Positions 1-6,195 of a DNA stretch of 13,012 bases are shown piece after piece (position 1 is the stretch's first letter; each line of letters opens with the position of its first letter). The stretch comes from Acidobacteriota bacterium. GTDB lineage: Bacteria > Acidobacteriota > Terriglobia > Terriglobales > Acidobacteriaceae. The translations under genes were made by a program, and so were the position numbers. The notes under the pieces were generated by a model that was not told the DNA's origin, searched no databases, and worked only from the letters and a program-made list of their open reading frames with translations. Location of the stretch: assembly GCA_021799405.1 (NCBI GenBank), contig JAJZAL010000151.1, positions 1 to 13,012 of the forward strand, in the 5' to 3' direction.

Positions 1-202
1 AGGCGCTCACCAGCTCGCCCAATCCCGAGCTATCGATGTAGTTCACATCGCCCAGGTTGAGCAGAATGCTCTTCTGACCTTTGCTGATCAGGTCGCGAAT
101 GGCGTCGCGCAACTGTACACTGCCCTCGCCCAGCGTAATCCGCCCACTGAGGTCCAGAACGGCAACGCCGTCCACTTCACGGGAAGCAATTGTAAGTGCC
201 AC
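1..202 (-). CDS. STAS-domain anti-sigma factor antagonist (partial, C-terminus outside window)
   Basis: The first 67 residues of a SpoIIAA/RsbV-type STAS protein are visible; the family is about 100-115 residues long, so roughly 40 are missing at the left edge. It opens with a beta strand, then VAVLDLSGRITLGEG, and reaches the hallmark loop YIDSSGLGEL near residues 55-64. In this family a serine of that loop is phosphorylated by the partner kinase to switch binding. The start is GTG at 202, chosen because a strong AAGGAGG (210-216) sits 7 bases upstream and the protein then begins exactly at the STAS fold. It lies 137 bases downstream of the HATPase gene on the same strand, so the two probably act as a partner-switching pair: the unphosphorylated STAS protein binds the HATPase and frees the sigma factor or other target. 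No sigma factor is visible in the window, so the target is unknown. Confidence 0.9.
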   Translation of the reverse strand, partial: MALTIASREVDGVAVLDLSGRITLGEGSVQLRDAIRDLISKGQKSILLNLGDVNYIDSSGLGELVSA

Positions 203-228
203 GAAAAATCCTCCTTGTCGGTACTACG

Positions 229-237
229 GTTATAGCA
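229..237 (-). promoter_or_regulatory. Possible extended -10 promoter for the STAS gene
   Basis: Read on the minus strand, TGC is followed directly by TATAAC, an extended -10-like element about 26 bases upstream of the GTG start at 202. No good -35 hexamer lies 16-18 bases further upstream. It would allow the STAS gene to be expressed apart from the HATPase gene. This is a motif match by eye only. Confidence 0.25.
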
Positions 238-312
238 CTTTAACATCCCCGGCTGACGAAAAAACAGTCAACCTGGCTTGTTGCGGGTGAGGATGGACGA
301 CTTCACTCCTCC

Positions 313-332
313 GTCCGCATACCGATGCGGAC
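313..332 (-). other. Perfect 8-bp hairpin just after the HATPase stop
   Basis: GTCCGCAT (313-320) and ATGCGGAC (325-332) form a perfect 8-base-pair stem with a 4-base loop. It begins 7 bases after the TAG stop of the HATPase gene on the minus strand, inside the gap before the STAS gene. No T-run follows, so it is not a classic intrinsic terminator. A partial terminator, or an mRNA-stabilising stem that sets the HATPase:STAS ratio, would fit the position. Existence of the repeat is certain; the role is inferred. Confidence 0.5.
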
Positions 333-339
333 CACCCGC

Positions 340-780
340 CTAAGTGTTGTCGCCCGCCGGCGCCAGACGCTTCACCAGCGTCAATTCGGTTCCGGGATGC
401 AGTTGACGAAAGTGTACCTCATCCATGAAGGAACGGATAAGGAAGATGCCGCGGCCGGTTCCGCGCAGCAGGTTCTCCGGCGCCAGGGGATCGGGAAGCG
501 TATCCGGATCCAGGCCCACGCCCTGGTCGGTGATGACAAATACGAGAGCCGTTCCGGTGTTTTCAAAAGCGAAGGTGATTTGCTTGGCGGGGTCGTATGC
601 ATTGCCGTGCAGAACAGCATTCACGGCCGCCTCGCGCACTGCCATGGTTACATGGAAGCGCTCATCCTCATCCATTCCAGCCTCGCCCGCCAGCCTGTCC
701 GCGGCAGCTTCCACCTCGCTCACGCTCTCCATCGTGGAGTTCAGCCGAAGACTTCGCCGTTCTGTCCTGCGCGCGCTCAC
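340..780 (-). CDS. Anti-sigma regulatory factor, serine kinase type (HATPase_c_2, RsbW/SpoIIAB-like)
   Basis: This 146-residue protein matches the usual length of GHKL-type anti-sigma kinases. The ATP-binding boxes appear in order: an N box with E50, N54 and N60 in REAAVNAVLHGNAYDP, a G1 box DQGVGLDP at 85-92, and a G2 box GTGRGIFLIRS at 107-117. Such proteins bind a sigma factor or another target and phosphorylate a STAS partner on a serine; the partner is probably the gene just downstream. The reading frame opens with GTG at 780 but lacks a convincing ribosome site. ATG at codon 17 (732) is an alternative, and the first 15 residues are basic and poorly conserved-looking. In the B. subtilis sigB and spoIIA operons the STAS gene precedes the kinase; here the order is reversed. 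It is divergent from the MgtE_N/CBS gene at 957. Confidence 0.88.
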   Translation of the reverse strand: MSARRTERRSLRLNSTMESVSEVEAAADRLAGEAGMDEDERFHVTMAVREAAVNAVLHGNAYDPAKQITFAFENTGTALVFVITDQGVGLDPDTLPDPLAPENLLRGTGRGIFLIRSFMDEVHFRQLHPGTELTLVKRLAPAGDNT

Positions 781-855
781 CCGGTTCGTATTCCGCCCCT
801 TTTTCGGAAACGGGCTGCAAGCGCCACCCCGCGACGCCGCAACAACCTGCTGGCA

Positions 856-883
856 GTTTCATGGCTGGAATCGTTTGTGTCAA
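856..883 (-). promoter_or_regulatory. Possible promoter of the HATPase-STAS unit
   Basis: On the minus strand a perfect TTGACA (883-878) is followed after 16 bases by TGAAAC (861-856), a poor -10. It lies in the 176-base gap between divergent genes, about 75 bases upstream of the GTG at 780. The -35 is good but the weak -10 leaves the call tentative; the region could instead use an alternative sigma factor. Confidence 0.22.
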
Positions 884-956
884 GCGTTGCAAAGAAAGAC
901 GGAGATTCCGCGACCCTCCACAGGCTTACACTGGTCGAGGAGAATACACTCGCTTC

Positions 957-2213
957 ATGGAGACACGCAGCACAGCCCGCGTCAGCCTGACGGCGCTGCT
1001 CGGCACCCCGGTGACCGATGCGCAGGGACACCTGCGCGGCAAGCTCAAGGACATCGCCGTGGCCACCGGCCCGGACGGCGGCAAAGTGGCAGGGTTGGTG
1101 CTGAAGACACGCGCCGGGCTGTCGATCGTGCCCTCGCAGGACGTGATGGAGACACCGGCCGGCACGCTGGAACTGCGCTCCGCCGGCGCGCTGGTTCCAT
1201 TGAAGGACGAGGAAAACTACCTTTACCTGCAACGCGACCTGGTAGACCGGCAGATCATCGACATCCACGGCCGTAAGGTAGTCCGCGCCAACGACGTGGA
1301 CCTGGAGTGGATGGGCAAGGGCGCCGCGCACCTGCTGCGCGTGGCAGAGGTCGAGGTAGGGCTGCGCGGAGCCTTCCGCCGCATCTTCAAAGGCATGCTT
1401 CCGCGCGCTTCGCTTGAGTCAATCTCGCGCAAGCTAAAGCCGAGCGGCATTCCCTGGCAGTTTGTAGATGTCATCGAGGTCGATCCGACGCGGCGGGTCA
1501 AGCTGCGCATCGAGTATGAACGCCTGGCTGAGATGCACCCCTCCGACCTGGCCGAGATTCTCGAAGACCTGGCCCCGGCCGAGCGCGAGGCCGTATTCAC
1601 CGCGCTCGATGAAGAGGTGGCTGCCGAGACGCTGGAAGAGGTCGAGCCGAGACTACAAAAGGCCCTGCTCGAAAAGTTGGACGAGGAAAAGATCGCCGAT
1701 ATCGTCGAAGAGATGGACCCCGGCGCCGCCGCCGACCTGCTGGCCGAGCTGCCCGAGGATCAGTCTGACGCCATCCTCGAAGAGATGGAGCCGGAAGAGC
1801 GGCAGGAGGTCGAGGAGCTGCTCGAGTTCCCCGAGAACTCCGCCGCTGGCTGCATGACCACCGACTTCGTCCACGTCAGCGTGGATGCCACGGTCGCCCA
1901 GGCGGTGCAGGCTCTTCGCAACTTCGACGGCGACCCGGAGAGTGTGACTGAAATCTACCTCCTCGACGATAGAGGCGTGCTGCACGGCGCGGTCTCGCTG
2001 GCCCGGCTGGTGATGGCGCAACCCGACACGCTGCTCAATGTCCTCGCAGAATCCCGGGTGCTCTCCTGCCCGGCCGATCTCAAGCAGAATGATCTGGCCG
2101 AGCTCTTCGACAAGTACAATCTGCATTCGCTCCCGGTTGTGGATGACCAGAACCGCATGGCTGGCGTAGTCCAGGCCGACCATGTGATCAGCTTCCTGCG
2201 CGAAAGGATTTAG
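957..2213 (+). CDS. Soluble PRC-barrel / MgtE N-terminal / CBS-domain protein
   Basis: The product has 418 residues with no membrane segments. Two PRC-barrel-like segments are seen near residues 10-35 (LLGTPVTDAQG...) and 97-118 (DRQIIDIHGRKVVRANDVDLEW). An acidic helical MgtE_N region spans about 186-290, with repeats of the form MHPSDLAEILEDL, MDPGAAADLLAEL and MEPEERQEVEELL. Two CBS repeats follow, about 298-350 and 361-416. In true MgtE channels, MgtE_N and CBS sense Mg2+ (and ATP) and gate the pore; here the pore domain is absent, so the protein is more likely a cytosolic sensor or regulator than a transporter. The ATG at 957 was chosen because the PRC domain begins right after it; GAGGAG (937-942) lies upstream at a rather long spacing of 14. 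The open frame continues upstream to 597, but that stretch lies antisense to the HATPase gene and looks non-coding. The 176-base divergent gap upstream may hold its promoter. A functional link to the Nramp gene at 6196 is inferred. Confidence 0.85.
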   Translation: METRSTARVSLTALLGTPVTDAQGHLRGKLKDIAVATGPDGGKVAGLVLKTRAGLSIVPSQDVMETPAGTLELRSAGALVPLKDEENYLYLQRDLVDRQIIDIHGRKVVRANDVDLEWMGKGAAHLLRVAEVEVGLRGAFRRIFKGMLPRASLESISRKLKPSGIPWQFVDVIEVDPTRRVKLRIEYERLAEMHPSDLAEILEDLAPAEREAVFTALDEEVAAETLEEVEPRLQKALLEKLDEEKIADIVEEMDPGAAADLLAELPEDQSDAILEEMEPEERQEVEELLEFPENSAAGCMTTDFVHVSVDATVAQAVQALRNFDGDPESVTEIYLLDDRGVLHGAVSLARLVMAQPDTLLNVLAESRVLSCPADLKQNDLAELFDKYNLHSLPVVDDQNRMAGVVQADHVISFLRERI

Positions 2214-2274
2214 GGCCCAATCCGCCCGAAGACCACTCCGGAACCACCCTATGGGAGGAATTTACTGATTTTTC

Positions 2275-2291
2275 TTGATGCCAGCCATCAA
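2275..2291 (+). promoter_or_regulatory. Perfect inverted repeat upstream of the nitronate monooxygenase gene
   Basis: TTGATG (2275-2280) and CATCAA (2286-2291) form a perfect 6-5-6 inverted repeat in the AT-rich 126-base gap before the gene at 2340. The left arm resembles a -35 hexamer and TAAAAT (2301-2306) a -10, though their spacing of 20 is too long for a good sigma-70 promoter. The repeat could be an operator overlapping the promoter or a short hairpin; there is no T-run after it. The existence of the repeat is certain and its function is a guess. Confidence 0.3.
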
Positions 2292-2339
2292 ATCTTGGAT
2301 TAAAATCCTCATTCAAGGCAAATTGTGAAAGAATAAAGA

Positions 2340-3809
2340 ATGCAGTTTCCTAAAATCATTCAGGGCGGTATGGGTATCGGCGTGTCTAACTGGCGCCTGG
2401 CCCAGGCCGTCTCCAAGCTCGGGCAGCTCGGCGTAGTCTCCGGGACGGCGCTTGATTCCCTTTTTGTCCGCCGTCTCGCCGACGGCGATAAAGGCGGCTA
2501 CATGCGCCGCGGTCTCGACGCCTTTCCGTTTCCCGAGATGGCCCGCCGCATCTGGCAGGAATATTTTGTCCCGGGCGGCAAGCCCGCCGGCGCGCCCTAT
2601 CCCGTCCTGCCCATGCACCAGCGCCGCGATACGCGCAAGCTTGTTGAACTCTGCATGGTCGCCAACTTCGTTGAAGTCTTCCTGGCGCGTGAAGGACACA
2701 AGAACCCGGTAGGAATCAATTTTCTTGAGAAGGTGCAGATACCGCATCTGCCCTCGATTTACGGCGCCATGCTGGCCGGCGTGGGCTATGTGTTGATGGG
2801 CGCCGGCATTCCGCTTCACATTCCCGGCGTGCTCGACGCCTTCGCCGCGCACCGTGCCGCCGAATACAAGCTTTCCATCACAGGCGCCGTTCAGGAAACA
2901 GACACGCTGATGCAGCTCGATCCAGCCGAGTATGCCGAGAGCCCCTTGCCGGAGTTGCACCGCCCGCGGTTCCTTGCCATCGTCTCCTCCAACACGCTGG
3001 CCACCACCATGCTGCGCCGGGCCAGCGGCCGCGTCGACGGCTTTGTCATCGAAGGCCCGATAGCCGGCGGACATAATGCGCCGCCCCGCGGCAAGCTTCA
3101 ACTGAATACCGCGGGCGAACCGCTCTATGGCGAGCGCGACCGGGTCAACATTGAAGAATTGCGGACGCTGGGCGTGCCTTTCTGGCTGGCCGGCGGATAT
3201 GGAAGCGCAAGCAAACTGCGCGAGGCGCTCGACCAGGGCGCCGCGGGTATCCAGGTTGGGACAGCCTTTGCCCTGAGCGAGGAGTCCGGCCTGCGTCCTG
3301 ACCTGAGAGCGGCACTGCTGGCCCAGGTAGCGGCCGGAGCGGGGCATGTCTTTACCGACCCGCTGGCTTCGCCGACGGGATTCCCTTTCAAGGTCGCGCA
3401 GCTTGAGGGCACATCTTCGGCTCTCCCCATTTATCAGCAGCGCAAGCGCGTCTGCGATCTTGGCTATCTGCGCGAGCCCTATCTCACGCCCGGTGGCACC
3501 ATCGGGTACCGGTGCGCTGCCGAACCCGTGGAAAACTACGTCGCCAAGGGCGGCAAGGCCGAGGATACGGCGGGCCGCAAATGCCTGTGCAACGCCTTGC
3601 TAGCCAATATCGGCCATGCGCAGGTCCGCGCGGACCAAACCGTCGAGCCGGCTCTGGTGACCGCGGGGGACGATCTCAATACCGCTGCGCAGTTTCTTGC
3701 GCCCGGTCAAACCGGTTACAGCGCCGCAGACGTTGTTCGATCTCTGCTCGGCGAGGCGGATCTTGTGCCACAGGCCACCGCAGCAATGGAGCTGGCAGTC
3801 ACCGCCTGA
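2340..3809 (+). CDS. Nitronate monooxygenase / 2-nitropropane dioxygenase family FMN protein
   Basis: The 489-residue product is a TIM-barrel flavoprotein of the NMO family, which oxidises alkyl nitronates with O2; many homologues act on unknown substrates. Visible landmarks are the opening barrel strand KIIQGGMGIGVSNWRLAQAVS (5-25), the active-site region EGPIAGGHN (238-246) with H245 at the position of the family's catalytic histidine, and the FMN-phosphate loops LAGGYGSASKL (283-293) and GIQVGTAFALSEESG (303-317). It is longer than the typical 310-360-residue bacterial enzymes. The extra C-terminal part carries C372, C392 and the pair C415-x-C417, a possible structural or metal-binding cluster. 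The ATG at 2340 is preceded only by a weak purine-rich stretch (GAAAG), but the barrel starts immediately after it. It appears to be a single-gene unit. The exact substrate cannot be told from sequence; a PfaD-like or other FMN oxidoreductase role is possible. Confidence 0.85.
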   Translation: MQFPKIIQGGMGIGVSNWRLAQAVSKLGQLGVVSGTALDSLFVRRLADGDKGGYMRRGLDAFPFPEMARRIWQEYFVPGGKPAGAPYPVLPMHQRRDTRKLVELCMVANFVEVFLAREGHKNPVGINFLEKVQIPHLPSIYGAMLAGVGYVLMGAGIPLHIPGVLDAFAAHRAAEYKLSITGAVQETDTLMQLDPAEYAESPLPELHRPRFLAIVSSNTLATTMLRRASGRVDGFVIEGPIAGGHNAPPRGKLQLNTAGEPLYGERDRVNIEELRTLGVPFWLAGGYGSASKLREALDQGAAGIQVGTAFALSEESGLRPDLRAALLAQVAAGAGHVFTDPLASPTGFPFKVAQLEGTSSALPIYQQRKRVCDLGYLREPYLTPGGTIGYRCAAEPVENYVAKGGKAEDTAGRKCLCNALLANIGHAQVRADQTVEPALVTAGDDLNTAAQFLAPGQTGYSAADVVRSLLGEADLVPQATAAMELAVTA

Positions 3810-3945
3810 GCGGACAGACTCCTTCAGCCTCGCAAAAAATCTCTTCCATGTGATCCAGCTCACCGTCCTTTTTCCCGGCAGGTCAGTCAAAGTTTACGCA
3901 GTGTTGGGATCGGGCCTAATACAGGCATCCCGGAAAGGATCTGCT

Positions 3946-4602
3946 GTGAAGAATTGGAATCTCATGTTATCGTTCGCTCTTTCCCTCGCGCTCACCTCTG
4001 GAATACTGCTCGCGCAACATGGCAAGGGCGGTGGTGGTGGCGGCCAACAGGGACAGGGACAGCGCCAAGGGTCCGGCTCCGGCCAAATGGGCGGCCAAGG
4101 AACTATGGACCAGACGCAAAAAGGTGCTCAGGACCAGACACGGGATCAGACTCGCCAGCAGAAGCACGACCGCCTTCACTCGATGGCAACCACCGAGCAG
4201 CGCGACCAGTACCGCACCTGCGATCAGTCCATGACCCAGACACGGACACAGGCGCGCACCATGGAGCGGACAGCAAAGGGCTCTTCGTTTAACGTGGAAG
4301 AGGCGCGCCGCCAGCAACAGCAGCTCCAGGAGCGTCTCCAGACGATGCAGCAGGACCGCGAGCGTCTCTACCAGGGGCTCAATGAGGAGCAGCGGGCCGC
4401 CGCCCAGCAGCGCAATCAGAATCTGCAGCAGACTCACGAGCGCATCCAGAACACCCTGCAGGAGATGAATCAGGAACTGGCAAACGGTCAGCCTGACGGC
4501 AAGCGCATTGCCGAACAGGCGCGGAACACCGAGCGCGAGATGAACACGTACCAGAAGGAATTTCGCGCGATGGGCAAGGACCTGGGACTGAAGGCTGACT
4601 GA
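3946..4602 (+). CDS. Secreted Gln-rich coiled-coil protein with LTxxQ-like motifs
   Basis: The 218-residue product has a classic Sec signal peptide (basic start, hydrophobic residues 6-22, likely cleavage after LLA at 23). A low-complexity Gly/Gln linker follows (about 25-75), then a long Gln/Arg/Glu-rich helix or coiled coil (about 115-205). GTG at 3946 is chosen because AAAGGA (3934-3939) sits 6 bases upstream and the signal peptide starts exactly there; the frame is open further upstream without a reason to use it. Two segments, TTEQRDQY (82-89) and LNEEQRAAAQ (145-154), resemble the LTxxQ motifs of periplasmic Spy/CpxP-type chaperones and related acidobacterial exported proteins. That resemblance is weak and by eye. 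There is a single cysteine (C92). I do not recognise a named family. It probably works in the periplasm or cell envelope and ends head-on against the GH172 gene. Confidence 0.75.
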   Translation: MKNWNLMLSFALSLALTSGILLAQHGKGGGGGGQQGQGQRQGSGSGQMGGQGTMDQTQKGAQDQTRDQTRQQKHDRLHSMATTEQRDQYRTCDQSMTQTRTQARTMERTAKGSSFNVEEARRQQQQLQERLQTMQQDRERLYQGLNEEQRAAAQQRNQNLQQTHERIQNTLQEMNQELANGQPDGKRIAEQARNTEREMNTYQKEFRAMGKDLGLKAD

Positions 4603-4628
4603 GGCAGAGCATGCCACGCAATCCTTGT

Positions 4629-4649
4629 GCCGGCCGAAGTCCGGCCGGC
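4629..4649. terminator. Strong GC hairpin after the secreted-protein gene
   Basis: GCCGGCCG (4629-4636) and CGGCCGGC (4642-4649) pair perfectly over 8 bases with a 5-base loop, 27 bases after the stop at 4602. No T-run follows on the plus strand (GCAGGGGGG instead), so it is not a textbook intrinsic terminator. It may still block read-through toward the convergent gene or protect the 3' end of the mRNA. Confidence 0.4.
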
Positions 4650-4689
4650 GCAGGGGGGATAACACAGAGAAGCATGAGCACAACCGCTC

Positions 4690-4759
4690 GCGCAAAGGTA
4701 GTTCATACGTTGCGCAGGAAGTTATGGGCGCGCTCCTGCGACGAAGAGCCCGCAGGCTC
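4690..4759. other. Further inverted repeats in the tail-to-tail gap
   Basis: GCGCAA (4690-4695) pairs with TTGCGC (4710-4715). CCTGCG (4735-4740) pairs with CGCAGG (4751-4756), overlapping an alternative stem GAGCC-CGCA-GGCTC (4746-4759). None has a T-run. Together with the hairpins at 4629-4649 and 4783-4801, the 200-base gap between convergent genes is unusually rich in potential stems. No coding gene is supported here. Confidence 0.35.
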
Positions 4760-4782
4760 AACTGCGTGGAGAGAGGAGCGGC

Positions 4783-4801
4783 GCACTTCTCAGCGAAGTG
4801 C
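4783..4801 (-). terminator. Hairpin immediately after the GH172 gene stop
   Basis: GCACTTC (4783-4789) and GAAGTGC (4795-4801) form a perfect 7-base-pair stem with a 5-base loop. On the minus strand the stem begins one base after the TAA stop of the GH172 gene. There is no downstream T-run. Its position points to transcription termination or 3'-end protection. Confidence 0.4.
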
Positions 4802-4802
4802 C

Positions 4803-6014
4803 TTAGCTGCCGGGCACGGGCGCTGGTCCCTTCGGTCCGCCCACGCTATAGACCTTCGGGATGCGATCTGCCGCCGCGGGGAGCGGAGGGAAGGCTGCGT
4901 GCGGCTCAGTCTGATACCAGTAGGCCACAGAAGAGAAATCATCGGAACGGTCGTCGGCGGTTCCGTGCTCGATGGTCACACGTATTGATTTCTCAAAGGC
5001 GATGGGACCCTCGATGTGCCAGCGGTAGAGGCAATAGCGACCGCCGATCCGCTCCGGATTGAGGATATACGGAGCACCCTGGTGCAGATTGGCGAAAGGC
5101 TGGGCTCCGTTGACGCCGCCAAAGTCCCAAGCCCCGTTGTAGTAATCTTCCGTCCCTGTGCCGTTGATGGTGGGCAGCCGGTCGCCGTCGATGAAGATCA
5201 TGTCGTCGCCCTCGCCAAACCAGCCATTTTCATTCTGCAAAACAGCCTGCGTGACGCCCACAAAATGTCCTTTGCCCGTGGCCTCCAGAAACACGTAGTT
5301 GTTCCGCCCATCCAGGTTCTTGCCATCGCCGACCACCCCCTTGCACGGCAGGGACTGGCGATATTGCGCGTGAAACCGGCCCACATCGCCGGGAAGCTGG
5401 TCGAAGGTGATGTAGTCGATCGCGAAGTAAAGGGCATGGGTGGGCATCTTGCCCTCGTTGGTTACGGTGATGCGCGCGGCGCTCGCAAACGGCATCTGGA
5501 AGTAGGCATTGAGGGCCTTGACCGGCGCCACAGCCAGCAGAGCCGACTGATAGACGAAATAGTCGCCCAGCCCAAGCCCAAAGAAGTCGCCAATGGGGGC
5601 TTCGACTGAGGGCGAGCTTTCACCGTCCCACCATGCGCGCAGAACCAGGTTCTTCAGGTGCATCGGATCCGGTGAGGCGATGGTGAACCAGATGTGAGTG
5701 ACCACGCCGGCCCCGGTTACGTCGAGCACGGTGGCCGTCTGGCCCGGCCCCACGGGCACAGCGTCCCGATTGCCCCCGGTACGGTCCCAACTGGAGGAAC
5801 GGCGGTTTTTGTAGCTGCGCAGGCGGGCCATCGCCAGATACTGCTCCGGTGCCTCCGGATCAGCGGCCGCGCCCCCCATAGGCGGCGTGGCGGCCATGGC
5901 ACTGGCCGCACCTGCTCCAAGCAAAGCGGCTGCTGAGACACCAGTGGCCGAGGCCATGGCGCCCAGCAATCTGCGCCGTGCACGAAAACTCTCATTGGCG
6001 TCGAAAGGATGCAT
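4803..6014 (-). CDS. DUF2961 / glycoside hydrolase family 172 protein, exported
   Basis: The 403-residue product carries the DUF2961 fold now classed as GH172, whose characterised members act on fructofuranose or arabinofuranose linkages. The family's paired acidic residues appear to be kept: E268 in WFGEGDD and E289 in NGTGTEDYY, 21 residues apart, matching in spacing the catalytic pair reported for the difructose-anhydride enzyme. The N-terminus has RARRRLL (11-17), then a hydrophobic Ala-rich stretch and an AxA-like end (about 37-42), suggesting a Tat-type export signal. The motif is imperfect, so Sec export is possible. ATG at 6014 is chosen because GGAGGAG (6021-6027) lies 6 bases upstream; an upstream ATG at 6029 would overlap that site. 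On the minus strand TACAAT (6060-6055) is a plausible -10. It is divergent from the Nramp gene and has no sugar-degradation partners nearby. The substrate is unknown. Confidence 0.88.
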   Translation of the reverse strand: MHPFDANESFRARRRLLGAMASATGVSAAALLGAGAASAMAATPPMGGAAADPEAPEQYLAMARLRSYKNRRSSSWDRTGGNRDAVPVGPGQTATVLDVTGAGVVTHIWFTIASPDPMHLKNLVLRAWWDGESSPSVEAPIGDFFGLGLGDYFVYQSALLAVAPVKALNAYFQMPFASAARITVTNEGKMPTHALYFAIDYITFDQLPGDVGRFHAQYRQSLPCKGVVGDGKNLDGRNNYVFLEATGKGHFVGVTQAVLQNENGWFGEGDDMIFIDGDRLPTINGTGTEDYYNGAWDFGGVNGAQPFANLHQGAPYILNPERIGGRYCLYRWHIEGPIAFEKSIRVTIEHGTADDRSDDFSSVAYWYQTEPHAAFPPLPAAADRIPKVYSVGGPKGPAPVPGS

Positions 6015-6126
6015 TAGGGACTCCTCCATGATTGTCAGATCGTAACAGTGTCGTATTGTAATTGCCGACGGAGAGCCTCGTGCGAAAATGGGCGGCCAAG
6101 CCCGCTGATCCTGCCGGTGTTCGCGC

Positions 6127-6167
6127 AAGGCAGCCTTTCCTGTTATGGTCAGGAAGGCAGCTAAAAT
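6127..6167 (+). promoter_or_regulatory. Repeat-rich candidate operator/promoter of the Nramp gene
   Basis: An interrupted inverted repeat centres on TTCCTG (6136-6141 region) and CAGGAA (6150-6155 region), extended by GCC and GGC with one bulged T. The octamer AAGGCAGC also occurs twice in direct orientation (6127-6134 and 6154-6161). TAAAAT (6162-6167), a -10-like hexamer, follows directly, about 29 bases before the ATG at 6196. Such an arrangement would suit a metal-responsive repressor, but the sequence does not match any regulator box I can name. No room exists for a long riboswitch leader. Confidence 0.3.
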
Positions 6168-6195
6168 GAATCCCCCTCCTTAGGAACCGGCGGGC

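Noticed and set aside
597..956. N-terminal extension of the MgtE_N/CBS protein by 120 residues
   Set aside because: The extension runs antisense through the well-supported HATPase gene and its divergent promoter gap, and its composition is unlike a protein domain; ATG 957 starts at the PRC fold.
957..2213. A complete MgtE magnesium channel
   Set aside because: There are no membrane helices; after the second CBS repeat the protein ends.
2313..3347. Long open frame on the minus strand opposite the NMO gene
   Set aside because: The plus-strand protein has clear family motifs throughout; the opposite frame shows no domain and is a GC-rich shadow.
4603..5062. Small plus-strand genes after the secreted protein (around 4611-4988 and 4625-5062)
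   Set aside because: They run into the GH172 gene antisense, lack ribosome sites and show no recognisable domain.
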